A stretch of 64,000 nt of DNA from Primulina eburnea (taxonomy: Eukaryota; Streptophyta; Magnoliopsida; Lamiales; Gesneriaceae). Location of the stretch: positions 36,943,321-37,007,320 of the forward strand of contig NC_133115.1 in assembly GCF_022965805.1 (NCBI RefSeq), given 5' to 3'. The translations under genes were made by a program, and so were the position numbers. The notes beneath the pieces were generated by a model. That model was given only the letters and a program-made list of their open reading frames with translations, made no database searches and was not told the origin of the DNA. Positions 51,147-63,369 of this stretch are shown piece after piece (position 1 is the stretch's first letter; every line of letters starts with the position of its first letter).

Positions 51147-51349
51147 ATAATCATTGATTCATATATCATAATTGAATGAAAGATCATGATTTATTCGTTT
51201 AAACAAAATTGTTCGATGACATATGATTGAAATTTGAAACCTCTCTCCCCCTTCCTTTATTTAAACCCCTTCCTCTCTCTCTCAGTCCCCATAGATTGAA
51301 GGCTAAAACTCACTTCTCTTTCTCTACTAATTTTCTCTCCGTCTCTTCG

Positions 51350-53129
51350 ATGGCACAAACAAGCTCAAGTTCATGGGCTACAGCCCATGTTTCTCAACCA
51401 ATTTCAACCAAATCTCATGTTCAATTGTCCTTTACTTCTAACACAATTTCAATGAGAAATCCCACAAGAAGAGCTCAAATCAACTGTGCTCTGCACGCAC
51501 CTTCTCTACTCACTTTCCCCAAGACGCCAGAATTGGACCTGGGTACTGATCGATCGGTGGCCACACCATTTCCGCAGCAATGGAACATTCTACAAAAAGC
51601 TGCAGCTAAAGCTCTGGACTTTGTGGAAAGCGCGTTGATTTCACGAGAGCGCCAGAATCCACTGCCTAAAACGTCCGACCCACGAGTCCAAATCGCCGGG
51701 AATTTTGCTCCGGTGCCGGAACAACCTGTCCGGCATAACCTTCACGTCGTCGGGACAATCCCCGAATGTGTTCATGGCGTTTATTTAAGAAACGGCGCCA
51801 ACCCTTTACACGAACCACTTTCCGGACACCACTTATTTGACGGCGACGGCATGATTCATGCCGTCACCATAGACGGAAAAGACTCCATTGGCTACGCTTG
51901 CCGGTTCACAGAGACTCAAAGGCTGGTCCAAGAACGTGAGTTGGGCCGGCCCATTTTCCCGAAAGCCATTGGAGAGCTCCACGGGCATTCAGGTATCGCC
52001 TCGGCTGTTGCTATTCTACACCCGAGGCTTATTCCGGTTGCTGGATCATAGCCAAGGAATTGGGGTGGCGAACGCGGGATTGGTATATTTCAATCGAAGA
52101 CTTTTAGCGATGTCCGAAGATGATCTTCCTTATCAAGTGCGGATCAATCCCACTGGCGATCTTGAAACAATTGGGCGTTACGATTTTTCAGAGCAATTGC
52201 AGAACACGATGATAGCTCACCCCAAAATGGATCCTGTTTCTGGGGAGCTTTTTGCTTTGAGCTACGACGTCGTCCAGAAGCCATACCTCAAATACTTCAA
52301 ATTCTCAACCGATGGAAAGAAATCACCAGATGTAGAGATACCGCTAGATGTCCCCACCATGATGCACGATTTCGCCATAACTGAAAATTTTGTAGTAATT
52401 CCCGACCAGCAAGTGGTGTTCAAGCTTCAAGAGATGATCAACAAGGGCTCCCCAGTTGTATATGACAAGAACAAGAGATCCAGATTCGGAATCTTATCAA
52501 AAACTGCCCAAAATTCTGAAGGCATAATATGGATTGAGTGTCCGGATACCTTTTGCTTTCACTTGTGGAATGCTTGGGAGGAGCCGGAGAACGAAGAAGT
52601 GGTGGTGATCGGCTCATGCATGACTCCGCCCGACTCCATTTTCAACGAATGCACTGAAAATTTGAAGAGCGTTTTATCAGAAATCCGGTTGAATTTTAAA
52701 ACCGGGGAATCAAAAAAGAAGCCCATGATCCCATCCTCTGAACAAATAAATTTAGAGGCAGGAATGGTGAACAGGAACCTGCTCGGCAGAAAAACAAGGT
52801 ACGCTTATCTTGCCATTGCTGAGCCATGGCCCAATGTTTCAGGTTTCGCAAAAGTCGACCTTTCAACAGGTAAAGTCGAGAAATTCATCTACGGCGACCG
52901 AAGATACGGCGGGGAGCCGTTTTTTGTGCCAAGAAATTCGAGTTTAGAAAGTGAAGATGATGGGTATATTCTTTCATTCGTGCATGATGAAAAAGTGTGG
53001 AAATCAGAGCTACAGATCATAAACGCGATTACACTAAAGCTGGAAGCTTCGATAAATCTTCCGTCGAGAGTTCCATACGGATTTCACGGCACATTCATAA
53101 GCTCTAAGGACTTAGAAAATCAAGTGTAG
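51350..53129 (+). CDS. NCED: 9-cis-epoxycarotenoid dioxygenase (NCED), with one-base frameshift
   Basis: NCED cleaves 9-cis-violaxanthin/neoxanthin to xanthoxin, the committed step of abscisic acid synthesis, at plastid thylakoids and stroma. The gene is intronless, as in the family. It has a Ser/Thr-rich transit peptide, then [21 protein letters not shown] and [10 protein letters not shown]. The four iron-binding His motifs (MIAHPK, MMHDF, FHLWNAW, FHGTF) and the typical C-terminus [10 protein letters not shown] are all there. The frame breaks once: after [10 protein letters not shown], one extra T at about 52001 shifts translation to a stop at about 52049-52051. Removing that base in the mind restores [16 protein letters not shown] and the rest of the protein, about 592 aa in total. 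Everything else is well conserved, so this is either a very young null allele or a base error in the assembly. I chose the ATG at 51350 over an in-frame ATG at 51227. Confidence 0.9.
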
Positions 53130-56100
53130 TTAGATATATACGCTAATGGAGGGAAGAGATGCCAGAGGGATTTGTATATTTGCAGCAACTTCCCCGGACT
53201 CTCCCCTTTTGAACTGATTTTAGCTCTTTTCTTTTGGTGGGGAGTGTAAATTTTAGATATTTTTGTTTGTTTGTTTGTGTTTTGAGGCTTTAGATATTAC
53301 AGATCGTTGATGAAGCTCAGCTGGTTTCTGTTTTCCTGTAATTTTCTTTTTAATTACTCCATCTCATTTCACATTTTAATGTGTTTCTGTTTCTTTTTAT
53401 TTGAATTTTTAAACGATCGTATCAAAAATAATATTAATAACATTTTGTCATATTTCAAATTTAATTATTCTAATAATATATTATTAAAATCAATTTTAAT
53501 ATAATTTCTAATTTTTTTAATATCAAAATATTTTAAGACAAATTATATATTATTTATTAAATGTGAGATTCTAAATTGGATTTTACAACAAAAAAAAAAT
53601 CTCTATCAAACAAAAATGTGGGAATTTTTTGCATTTCCTGTTTTAGTAAATTCGTAACTAAAATAAAACAACTTTATCTCATATTAACATTATCTATATA
53701 TACTTTTGAGTTCATAAAAAAGATAGGAAAATCACTATATATAACAATCATTTGATGCATTTATTAATTCCCGATCGACCAATTTAATTATGACGTAAGC
53801 TGGCGTGAAAAGTCCTCGATGGATCATAAATGTGTACTATGGAAGATATTTTCCTAGGCAATATATGGCCCGGCCCATGGCAAATAATCAGAATTTCAAA
53901 TTTTATTCTAGGATAGAAAGAAAGAAAGAAAGATCAAGTTTAGTTTCATTAATTAAAGAAACAACACACACCTCCGCCTAAACCATTAATACCTTCTTTA
54001 AAAAAAAAAAGAAATTTGCCGGCCGGACATTCAATTCAAACCATTACTTTTTTAAAGATGTTTTTCATGAATAATAATGATAATAAAAATTAAAGTGAGA
54101 CGAAATTTAATAGGTAATATATGAAAACTTAAAAGGAAGATGGCCATCTGTTTCATATATAAGATAAAGACAACCAAAGAAAAAGTTAAGGTCCGTAAGC
54201 AAATCAAGAGAACGTAGATGTCAACCCTCAAATCCAAATTTGCGCTGACTTTGAGGATTTTGCCTCAGAAAATTACGCAAGCAAAATCAACCAGACAAAA
54301 AAAATAATAATAAAAAAGCCATATCTGGGCAGCATGAAGTTCACGTGAAGTTTCCTGCCATATGCATGGTGCACTATACATGTAATCAAAAATTTAGATT
54401 TGTCAAAAATATTACGCGACATACATCAACAAGCTAAACCGTGTGACAGAAGATTTATGTTCCAATAATATTGCCAAAATCCCTGGAACTAAGCCAAATA
54501 CATCTTTTTTATATACATATTGTATTTGGTCAAATGATCAGGCAGTGAATTAACCTCACTCGTTGTTAGCTAAAAGCACTAATTATCTTCGTGTCTTTTA
54601 TAGAAAAGGAATAGGATTTTTAAATTTAAAATATCACAGCTCGAGTGGTGTTTCTATATTCATTGAAACAGAGCAATGACTGACGTACGATTAAGTTTTG
54701 ACTATTAAAATTGCTAAACTATAAACTATTCCATGTGAATTCTGAATCCTTCTCCTGATTAATAATCTTCGTCCAGTTTAGCTCTTACCAATAATGGTTG
54801 GAGTTTCTGCGTCCATGGATGGCTCTTTGCCCCGTGAAACATTTCCGTGCAAGAAAATACATCGTAGAATAGAGAAACAAAAAAATTGTCGGGAATCTTA
54901 CTCTCCACGTACGTCCACGCGGCACCTCAAACATGACAAAATCTCCTAGCAAATACCAACAAAAACAACAACATTATATTATCCTACAAAACCACAACAT
55001 TGTACCGAAAGAAGTTCGACTTGACGAATATTGAATAAGATTGGTGTTCACCAAGTGATGTCTACCGAGCGTGTTCATCATAAAAACATCATAAGAAAAT
55101 ATGGAGTCTTTTAATGATCGTAACATTATCGAGTTTAGTAGATTTTCTTAATAGTTGGGCGTGACCTCGTAGCTCGTAGATGTAGGTCAATTGGATCGAA
55201 CAACATTAAAAACTGGCCTAGAATCCTAAACTCCGATGTAGACGACATAACCATCATACTGTTATTACTAACATATCATACTCCAACAACTATAATCAAA
55301 CCCTAATTATAACTAAGGTTGCATATATAGCTATATTTGTCAACATCTCTTTGGGGAAGATAATTTCGCCAATCACTCCTGATGTTGCTGTTATTCCTGA
55401 AAGCACTTCGTAACTTGTCTGGTTGATAGATATGGCTTAGAAACCACTAAAATATGGTTTTTACAAATCGGTAAAAACCTCCAATTTGTTATATTTTGAT
55501 ATTCATTTGATTGAATTAATATTTGAAATACACTGCAAAAGGTAAATTTTTTAAAAAAATTTAGATAACAAAATACCCAATACAAAAGGAGAGAAACTAA
55601 ACGTGTATTTGGACTGCGGGTTTAAATTTGAAAAAATATTTAAAAAGAAGATTTGAATCTCTTCATACTTCATATTGAGATAGATTGAAAGCTATTAAAA
55701 TAACACAAAAAATAACTAACTAGTTTGCAGATTTAAAATCTACCGACGAATTAATTCATCCAAATAAACCAATAGATAATTTGCACATGAAAAATCGTTT
55801 GAAAAATAAATAAATGATATAATAGTATGGCAGACAATCCGCGGTGGCACTAAATTCAAGGGTTGATGGTTTGTCTTCTCCAATATTCCAAAGACCACGT
55901 TTAGATTTGCACACATATCCTCCCACCTTTTCCATTCATGAAATAGAATTTCTGATTCGGTGGAACTCTTGCCCATTGGCCTGCATTCATTTAATTCACC
56001 TGTTGGAAAATTAATTAAGGGTCAATTAATTAATTACAGCTAACCAAAATGAGTTTAATTTATTTAATGAATGTACAAAATAATCTTCATCCCTCGTGGA

Positions 56101-56556
56101 GTCGTAAGTTATAAGTATTTTAAATGTAATTTGAAATAAAAGTAGGTACCTTACATACGTAATGCACCCGTACAGTTCAATAGAATTATAAAATACTATA
56201 TATTAACTTCAAATATGCAACAAAGATGAGAGTAACCAAAAAGAAACATATAATATAAAAGTGTAATGCATATGTAAGATTTGTCAAAAAAATGAGTAAA
56301 ATACCCTGTGCACGCTTTATATTATTACTTTGTTTATATTAAAATGAATATAATATTATAATTGTAAAAAATTATGGGAGTTTTTATTGCAATATTTTCC
56401 AAACTTGTCGTCGTACCAAACCTACAATCTTTTAAAATTCATTTTCATAAAGTAGAACACAAATTTATTTAAATTATATTTGAATTGATGAATTTGATTT
56501 AGATATGATTGCCAAACGACACATGTACATCTCATACATATTTAAAATATACAACA

Positions 56557-56621
<65 letters not shown>

Positions 56622-56739
56622 AATTGTATAATTTGATATGCAATTTTTACTCAAATTTTTGTTCATCAAAACAAATGGATAACTTGAAAATTTATGAACC
56701 GATATGAATTGCACATGGAAATTAAATAAGAAAAGAAAA
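53130..56739. other. Intergenic region (3.6 kb)
   Basis: The NCED 3' UTR covers the first 200 bases or so. The rest is AT-rich without a recognised gene. A GAAA tetramer run is at 53915-53933, and a TTA microsatellite is at 56556-56620. Confidence 0.4.
56556..56620. repeat. (TTA)n microsatellite
   Basis: About 21 perfect ATT/TTA units. The poly-Ile frame on the minus strand is an artefact. Confidence 0.92.
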
Positions 56740-56818
56740 CACGTGGAGTTAATTAATTTAGTACGCACGGCAGTAGCTAGAATGTGGCTAGTCACACCAA
56801 AACCTCGTGAAACACGTG
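56740..56818 (+). promoter_or_regulatory. Two G-boxes upstream of JAZ
   Basis: Two perfect CACGTG palindromes, at 56740-56745 and 56813-56818, about 315 and 245 bases before the JAZ start codon. The second sits in AAACACGTGAA. MYC2-type bHLH factors bind G-boxes in JAZ promoters, so jasmonate feedback control is a reasonable inference. Confidence 0.55.
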
Positions 56819-57060
56819 AACTTTTTCTGCATCTTCTTCACATTTTCCCTTGTGCCACTTTCGTGATTGAATTGTATTCGTAGCGTTACTACAATAATAT
56901 GCGCCAGCTCCACCTCCCCAATCACGACTCTATATGTATATATATTCGTTCTCTTCACCCAGCTTCCTGCCGAATTCTAATTCCTGTACCTTGCATGTAT
57001 ATATATATATATATATATACACACACATACATGCATGTGTTTGCGTGTGTGTGAATAGAG

Positions 57061-57604
57061 ATGAAAAGGAACTGTAATTTGGAGCTCAGGCTTGTTAAGC
57101 CGGCACATCCTGTCTTCTCCAATGACATCAATATTGGAGGACAGACTCCAAATCCAATCTACAAGGAGCTCACCGTTTTCTACAAAGGCGAGGTTTGTGT
57201 GTCCGATGTTACAGAACTTCAGGTACAAATTCTACGTATTATCTATCTATCCTTAACAAAGACTATATATATATATATGTGTCGAAATTCTACGGTACAA
57301 GTAAAAGTTTATTTGAGATATTTTGAAAGGGAGGGAGAATTGAATACTCATTCATGTAATTTGCTCTGAAAAGAGAGATGAATTTCATGATATATATTTA
57401 TATACGACGCAGGCTCGAGCGATTATACTGCTTGCAAGCCGTGAAATGGAAGAAAAATCGCCGGGATCCAAACTAAATTCGCCTCTTTGCAGCCCGACAA
57501 CGGGCCTGTATATGAAGAGATCACTGCAAAGGTTTCTTCAGAAGAGAAAGACTAGATCCCAAGAAACTTCTCCTTATCCAGTTAATTCTGGACATCCAAA
57601 TTAA
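57061..57604 (+). CDS. TIFY5: JAZ/TIFY repressor, short JAZ7/JAZ8 (TIFY5) type
   Basis: Two exons, 57061-57222 and 57413-57604, give 117 aa. The N-terminus has an EAR motif, LELRL, at residues 7-11, which recruits TOPLESS directly. The TIFY motif is TVFYKG (38-43) within LTVFYKGEVCVSDVTELQARAIILLAS. The C-terminal Jas motif (88-109, MKRSLQRFLQKRKTRSQETSPY) lacks the LPIAR-type degron start, as in JAZ7/JAZ8, so the protein should bind COI1 poorly and resist jasmonate-triggered breakdown. It would act in the nucleus on MYC-type factors. Two G-boxes in its 5' flank fit jasmonate induction. Length and intron position (right after TELQ) match the TIFY5 subgroup. Confidence 0.93.
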
Positions 57605-59431
57605 ATATTTAATCAATTGTGGGGATCAGAGCCAAATATTTTAGCTCAACTTTGATCCATTCCTAGTGGATATGTCTTTTGTTTGATTCCTTATATTAAT
57701 TATTTCGTATTAATCTAAGATTTGTTATTATTTTTTCTAATGATATATTTAATGGTTCCGAAGCAACATGATATCGCAGGATTTTCAAGATTTAGGTGTA
57801 TGTTTATTTCAGCATAAATTAAGCTAAGACAGAAAGATCTCTCACTATCACACATATATAAAAAGGCTATATATATGAGTTTTAGGGGCAAAAGTATGCT
57901 GTCAAGTTTCCGATAAAATAGAAAAAAATAAATAAATTCTACACCAAATTAACGGCAAAGGTATTTTTATTCCGCATCTCATCAATTTTCCCAATAAATA
58001 AATTAAAACTTGATTATATTCCACACCATAAATTAAATAAATAATTATTGCTGGTGCTTTTCTTGGAATATATAAGTCTATCTTTTTGGGTGAGTATATA
58101 TTTTTTAAGTGTTATCATCACGTTTGGTGCTTAATTATGATTATTGATAATATATAATGTTTCCCAATATACGACTAGTATAAACTTTAAAATAGTATTA
58201 TTACAGATTTTAAAGTTATTGTTTATACTGAAATTATCGAGTTTCAAATTTAATTCAATCTAACTTCTTGCAAATTTGAAGCATACTTCATATGTAATAA
58301 TATTGATTGGGAAATTTGGACATCAATTTCTGATTCACCCGATACTTTTTTTAGGAAATAAATGGAAGTTGGAATTCGTTTCTTCGATTTATTTAGAGAG
58401 TCGGCTCGTTGTGCTCAAACTCAATTTCTCTTGTATGTGTGATCAAAAAATTACACTCACTTGTCCATTATTAATATCAATTATTGGATCATTAGTAAAT
58501 CCGAATTGCCTATCCTACCTAGAAGATTAATCCTGGGAAATAAGGACAAATAGTTTCATTTTAATTAGAATTTTTTAGATTTAGATACATGTGTTAGATG
58601 TCTTAACATAGACTCGAGTCTAATTCCAACCCAAAATCTAATTCAAAGGGAGAAAACTGTCCGAATCTATATATATAATTATCGATATTTTAATTCATTG
58701 ATATGTGACATCTAACTATATGAATATTTTATCAATTTTCATTCTAAAAAATGACATAAAAAAATTTATTTCATAAAACTTTTTCTTCCATAAATACAAT
58801 CTCTATTATTTTTTTTCCCAGAACTATTTTTACAAAATATTTAATAAAGAAAACAATTAATTTCGAGTTTAAAAAGTTGAAAATAATTTGAATGAAAACT
58901 TTTAGTAGCGTTTTTGAATAAGAAACTTTGGGGACTACAATAAATTAACTCTAAGTTTTGGGGCCTTTTGCTTGAGAATACCTGTTATTAACGACAAAAA
59001 TCTTTGGCAATTAGTGTGTGGGCCAAATCTATCAACGTCCGTTGGATTTAAATCCTAAGGTCACCGCATTTATGAAATGGGTCCTGACCCAACCCACCCA
59101 AGAAAAAAACCAATTCTTGAAAAGAAAAAAAAAAAACGCTGCCAGCGATAGATAGCAACTACCCCTGATGGGACTCAAGCATCAAATCCATACACAACAA
59201 CAACAATAATAATGGATTCAGAGCATCAAAACAAAATCTACTTCAAAAACAAAAGAACAATTAGAAAACCAAAAATCCAATAAGAATGTGATTGTTAAGG
59301 CCATCGGCTTTTCTTTCACTTCAGTAACTAGTTTTTCACGTATTTGTGTAACAAATTCTAACATGCATTTTTTCTTAAGTTTAAATGCTGACATCATGAA
59401 TCATCGTTTTCCAAGAAAACCATCGAATACA
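57605..59431. other. Intergenic region (1.8 kb)
   Basis: AT-rich. JAZ 3' UTR on the left; 3' UTR of the LRR gene (minus strand) on the right. No gene or repeat recognised; a frame at 58276-58530 has no supporting features. Confidence 0.45.
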
Positions 59432-60868
59432 TTAATTCAGCAAATGAAACAACAGAAACAGGAGGATACTTGTAAAAAAGACGAACTTTTTGTCCCGCCC
59501 AGGAGAATATGAACTCATATCACCTTGGTACAAAGTCGGCTTCATGTCCTGAGAATTCTCCGGGTTTTCTCCAGCCCAGGTTTCGTTGCTATCTGCAGGA
59601 AATAATGAACTTGAGCATGAAGGGTTTTGAAACAATGTTGAACTGATTTGCTTGTCATTTTGCTCCATTTTATTTGTGCACAATCCATTGTTTTCTCTGA
59701 TATCGAGCTTATTTCCAAGCCTGGTAATGAAATCTTGGGGAAATAGCAGCTCCCCAGTAAGCTGATTCCTGCTTAAATTTAGAAGATCCATGTTTGGTAG
59801 GCTACCCAATTCTTGAGGAACTGTACCAGTTAAACTGTTGTTACACAGATACAGTGCGGTTAAATTTGTTAGTTTTGAAAATATGGTTGGAATCGAGCCT
59901 GTGAGTCCACACCCTGAGAAGCTTATCATTGTGAGCTTATTTAGGGCACCAATAAATGAAGGGATGCTTGTATTTATTGGGTTTCCCTCCATTATTAGGT
60001 ATTGCAACTGCTGCAAATCTAATAAATTTTCAGGCATTGGTCCTGTCAAGGAGTTATTACTAAAATCCAGCAAAACCAAGCGCTTCAATTTCCCCAACTC
60101 CTGAGGCAGTCTTCCTTGAAGTTTGTTGGATCCCAAATCAATCTTTTCAAGAAGCTGCATCTCACCTACTGAACTAGGCACCATTCCATGTATAGAATTC
60201 CAGCTAAAATCCCATATACTTAAACTTTTCAGCATTCCAATTTCTTCAGGGATTGAACCAGTCAAACTGTTGTGACCGAAATCAAGCTGTTCCAAGTTAA
60301 CCAGACCTCCTATTTCTTTAGGAATTTGACCACTCATATTGTTTTGAGAAAGGCACAGAATTTTCAGGCTGGTTAGATTTGATATAGTGGAAGGGATTTC
60401 TCCAGAGAGGCTTGGATTGGACTCGAGCGCCAGATGCTCTAGAGAAGGCAATGCACCAAAGAGTGTCTCGCTCAAAGAAACAGGCGATTTAGTGAAACAG
60501 TTAATCAAAGAAAGGGTCTTCAGGTAAGGCAACTTGAGGAGTGATTCGGAGATTTTAGCAGAATCTTTGCACGGCGAAGTGGTATCATCGGGGCCGACAT
60601 GAATTTTGGTGATATGAAAGGTTGAAGTTTCTTGAAGAAGCTCACACTCCACACCAGGCCAGGGAGTCTCTGTGCATGGTAGAGGATGCAATTCAACCCA
60701 ACTGGGGTCTTCCAACAGCGAACCCATTACCTCAAAAAGCCCGTATAACTCCTCCAGTTCCATCGCCAGCACCGTACCGCGATCGTCACTTTCCACGCAC
60801 ATCACTTCATTGTGATCGGATGATAGAAACACGAGAAACCCAACAATTAGAAGAGACACAAAAGCCAT
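59432..60868 (-). CDS. LRR receptor-like protein, Piriformospora indica-insensitive 2 (PII-2) type
   Basis: A single-exon protein of 478 aa. A signal peptide (MAFVSLLIVGFLVFLSS) precedes an N-terminal cap with the W-x-G-V-x-C motif (PWPGVECELL). About ten plant-type leucine-rich repeats follow, such as LEQLDFGHNSLTGSIPEEIG and LVLLDFSNNSLTGPMPENL. A Cys-containing cap comes next. The C-terminal hydrophobic tail FVFFTSILLFLLFHLL is a membrane or GPI anchor signal. There is no kinase domain. The overall plan resembles PII-2, which in Arabidopsis is needed for the growth benefit from the root endophyte Piriformospora. The frame stays open to an ATG at 61012, but I chose 60868 because the signal peptide starts there. 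The ligand is unknown. Confidence 0.9.
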   Translation of the reverse strand: MAFVSLLIVGFLVFLSSDHNEVMCVESDDRGTVLAMELEELYGLFEVMGSLLEDPSWVELHPLPCTETPWPGVECELLQETSTFHITKIHVGPDDTTSPCKDSAKISESLLKLPYLKTLSLINCFTKSPVSLSETLFGALPSLEHLALESNPSLSGEIPSTISNLTSLKILCLSQNNMSGQIPKEIGGLVNLEQLDFGHNSLTGSIPEEIGMLKSLSIWDFSWNSIHGMVPSSVGEMQLLEKIDLGSNKLQGRLPQELGKLKRLVLLDFSNNSLTGPMPENLLDLQQLQYLIMEGNPINTSIPSFIGALNKLTMISFSGCGLTGSIPTIFSKLTNLTALYLCNNSLTGTVPQELGSLPNMDLLNLSRNQLTGELLFPQDFITRLGNKLDIRENNGLCTNKMEQNDKQISSTLFQNPSCSSSLFPADSNETWAGENPENSQDMKPTLYQGDMSSYSPGRDKKFVFFTSILLFLLFHLLN

Positions 60869-61950
60869 GATTCGGGAATCAAGAGAAACAAATATTCTTT
60901 CACAGATACGCGCGCACACACTATCTATCCTTTCTGCGTGTGCTAAAAACTTAAGCGGACATACATGAAAGTGTGGAACATGTATTTCTAATGGACATAA
61001 CTTAATGGGCATAAGAACAAATGACGGTCAAGTTCATATAAAGATACAGACATGGATAAATTAATTAACATACATTTATACTCAGCCTTATGGCAGTGAC
61101 AAGGCAGCATGGAAAAGCTACTGAAACCCTAAGATGGCCAACATGTTAGCCAGATTAGGAACTTTGAGTGTGAGAGGATAGAGTAGCATGCAAATAGATG
61201 AGATGGTGTGAGGGATCACAGTTGCTAAATAATGTAAAAGATGGCGAAAAATTGTCAGAACAGTCAAAACTAAAAATAGTATTTAAAAACAGTGTAGTAA
61301 CATGATGGGACAAGGCTCTGGTCTCATGAAACAGACATGCCGAGGAGCAAAATTTTACTGACAGGCTCCAGCGATTCGTACACGGGCCCCCCAACAACTA
61401 CTCCATCCTCCTTAATTCTCGGTAGAGTAGATGCTATCTGTGGGGCAGTGCACTCACAGGATCTCAACCATTGATTTTACATGGTGATTAAATCTGGGTC
61501 TTTGATCACTTCATGGGGTGTATGTGTGTTTAAATCTGGGCCTTTGATCACCTCATGGGGGTCGTACCTCACAAAGTAAGGTGAAATAAACCTTAATTCT
61601 CCCCCTCTAAATTAATATCGTAGATTTTTTCTTGATTTCATGAACCAATTAATTAATTACGATCAAATATGAGAGCCATCTCCATTGGTAGATTTGTCGG
61701 ATGTGCCATAAGATATATATCAGCTTTTGTAATTTGTATGTACTCACCGATCTTTATTTATTTGGGAGTATAATAAATCTAATGAAAATCACATAATAAT
61801 AAATCTAATGAAAAACACTACGTAGTTTTCATCAATTTACTCATATATTTATAATGAAAGAGAGACGGACAACAATATCAAAACTTAGTCTACAATTGAG
61901 ATATTAATAGAAAATCAGAAAATTTTTTATAACATATATAATTGAGGACA
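60869..61950. other. Intergenic, 5' flank of the LRR gene
   Basis: No gene is supported; an 80-codon minus-strand frame at 61155-61397 shows no features. A phrase of about 30 bases (TTAAATCTGGG-CTTTGATCAC-TCATGGGG) occurs twice, at 61488-61518 and 61530-61560. Confidence 0.4.
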
Positions 61951-62130
61951 AAAATTTGTGTGAGACGGTTTCACGAGTCCTATTTTGTGAGACAGATTTT
62001 TTATTTGTGTCATCTATGAAAAAATACTACTTTTTATGCTAAGAATATTATTTTTTATTGTGAATATTTGTAGGGTTGACCAGTCTTAAAGATAAAGATT
62101 CGTGAAATTGTGTCACAAGAGACCTACTCA
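61951..62130. mobile_element. MITE copy 2
   Basis: About 175 bases with terminal inverted relatives: TGTGAGACGGTTTCACGAG at the left, CGTGAAATTGTGTCACAAGAG at the right. The interior TACTTTTTATGCTAAGAATATTA and TTGTGAATATTTGTAGGGTTGAC is shared with the copy at 27988-28146. It matches a short non-autonomous element that I believe is common in Lamiales. No coding capacity. Confidence 0.75.
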
Positions 62131-63069
62131 TATTTAAATCATTGCACTTTTACAAGGTGGGAAATTTCTAAAATTGGTCCCCGTAAGCAAATTTCATTCG
62201 AATAACACTATGACTAAAATTGGACTAGATCATCATTGATTCTTGATACTTGTACCCCCTTTCCTAGCGTCTTGTTTCGGGATAATTGAATCAACACTAT
62301 AGTAAAAAATCAAAACAAAATGAAAAACATCATACATACAAATTAATTAATAGCATTTTAGATTCCATATTTTTCAAATTCAAACCTAAAACTCATTACC
62401 AGATTAGGAAATGTGTCCGAGTTTTTATAACTTATAGGTGTGAAATTTGATTTATTTTTGAAAAACAAAAGATGCATTAGTCTATTAATACTTTTTAGGA
62501 AATTTTATGTTTTTAGACTTTTATTGATGCAATTAGTCCGTCCTAGAATATCAATTTAGCAAAAACAAAAAAAACAAACACACACTTCTATTTCCTCCAA
62601 ATAAAACAGAAATTTAACATTCCATGTATTCAGAAAATTAATTTGTTCATAAACATTTCGTAATATCTATTTTAGTATGTAAAAAAATATATTATTCCAT
62701 CAAATATTTGGAATTAGAATTTTAAATAACATGTTAAATAAAACCAGTTAATTTCTTTCAATTTGTTTTCCCAGGCCCGTTGGAAGCTAGATTTGTTAAC
62801 TTCGCGATCTCTGCATTCAATTGACCAATGCCAACACAGTCACTGAGTCACATCGTTTGGTGCCGCATCAACTTTTGCTCTCCAGGCCATCATTAAAGTT
62901 GTACAAACCAATATTATATTTCCTGTATAGTCAGGGGAATAAATTTCTTAAAAATATTCACAAGTGTGAGCAACAAGTCGAGACGATGAGAGACAAATAT
63001 GGTGAAAATTTTATTGAAGCATTTCAAACTTTTAATGAACAGATGGTTTCATTATTATTATAGGAGGAA
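62131..63069. other. Intergenic, AT-rich
   Basis: No supported gene. A frame of 80 codons at 62821-63063 adjoins the LINE remnant but I cannot assign it. Confidence 0.4.
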
Positions 63070-63350
63070 AAATATTGATGTCAAATGGCAAAACAGTTTT
63101 GGATAAAATATGGGAATAGAAACACTCTTTTCTTTCATGCTTCGGCAACGTCGAGGAAACAAGTCAATAAGCTCACACACCTTAAATGAGAACTGACACG
63201 AAGAGAATGAAAAAATATGTGAAGTCGTATTAGAATATTTCCAGAATCTATTCTCTGCTGATAATAACACAATTGATGAAATGCTTAACGAGGTTCGACC
63301 ATGTGTGACCGATGTACAGAACGAGCAACTGCTACGGCCATTTCATCACA
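63070..63350 (+). pseudogene. LINE (non-LTR retrotransposon) ORF2 remnant
   Basis: Broken frames read FWIKYGNRNTLFFHASATSRKQ, then, after a shift and a stop, ENEKICEVVLEYFQNLFS and DEMLNEVRPCVTDVQNEQLL. Together they follow the stretch between endonuclease and reverse transcriptase in plant LINE ORF2 proteins (GDRNTRFFH...EYFQ.LF). Frameshifts and stops break it, and the reverse transcriptase core is missing. It ends where the LTR scrap begins. Confidence 0.65.
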
Positions 63351-63369
63351 TGAATTTAAAGAGGCATCG

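Noticed and set aside
61155..61397. Minus-strand frame of 80 codons
   Set aside because: No start context, domain, signal peptide or composition supports it. It lies in the LRR gene promoter region.
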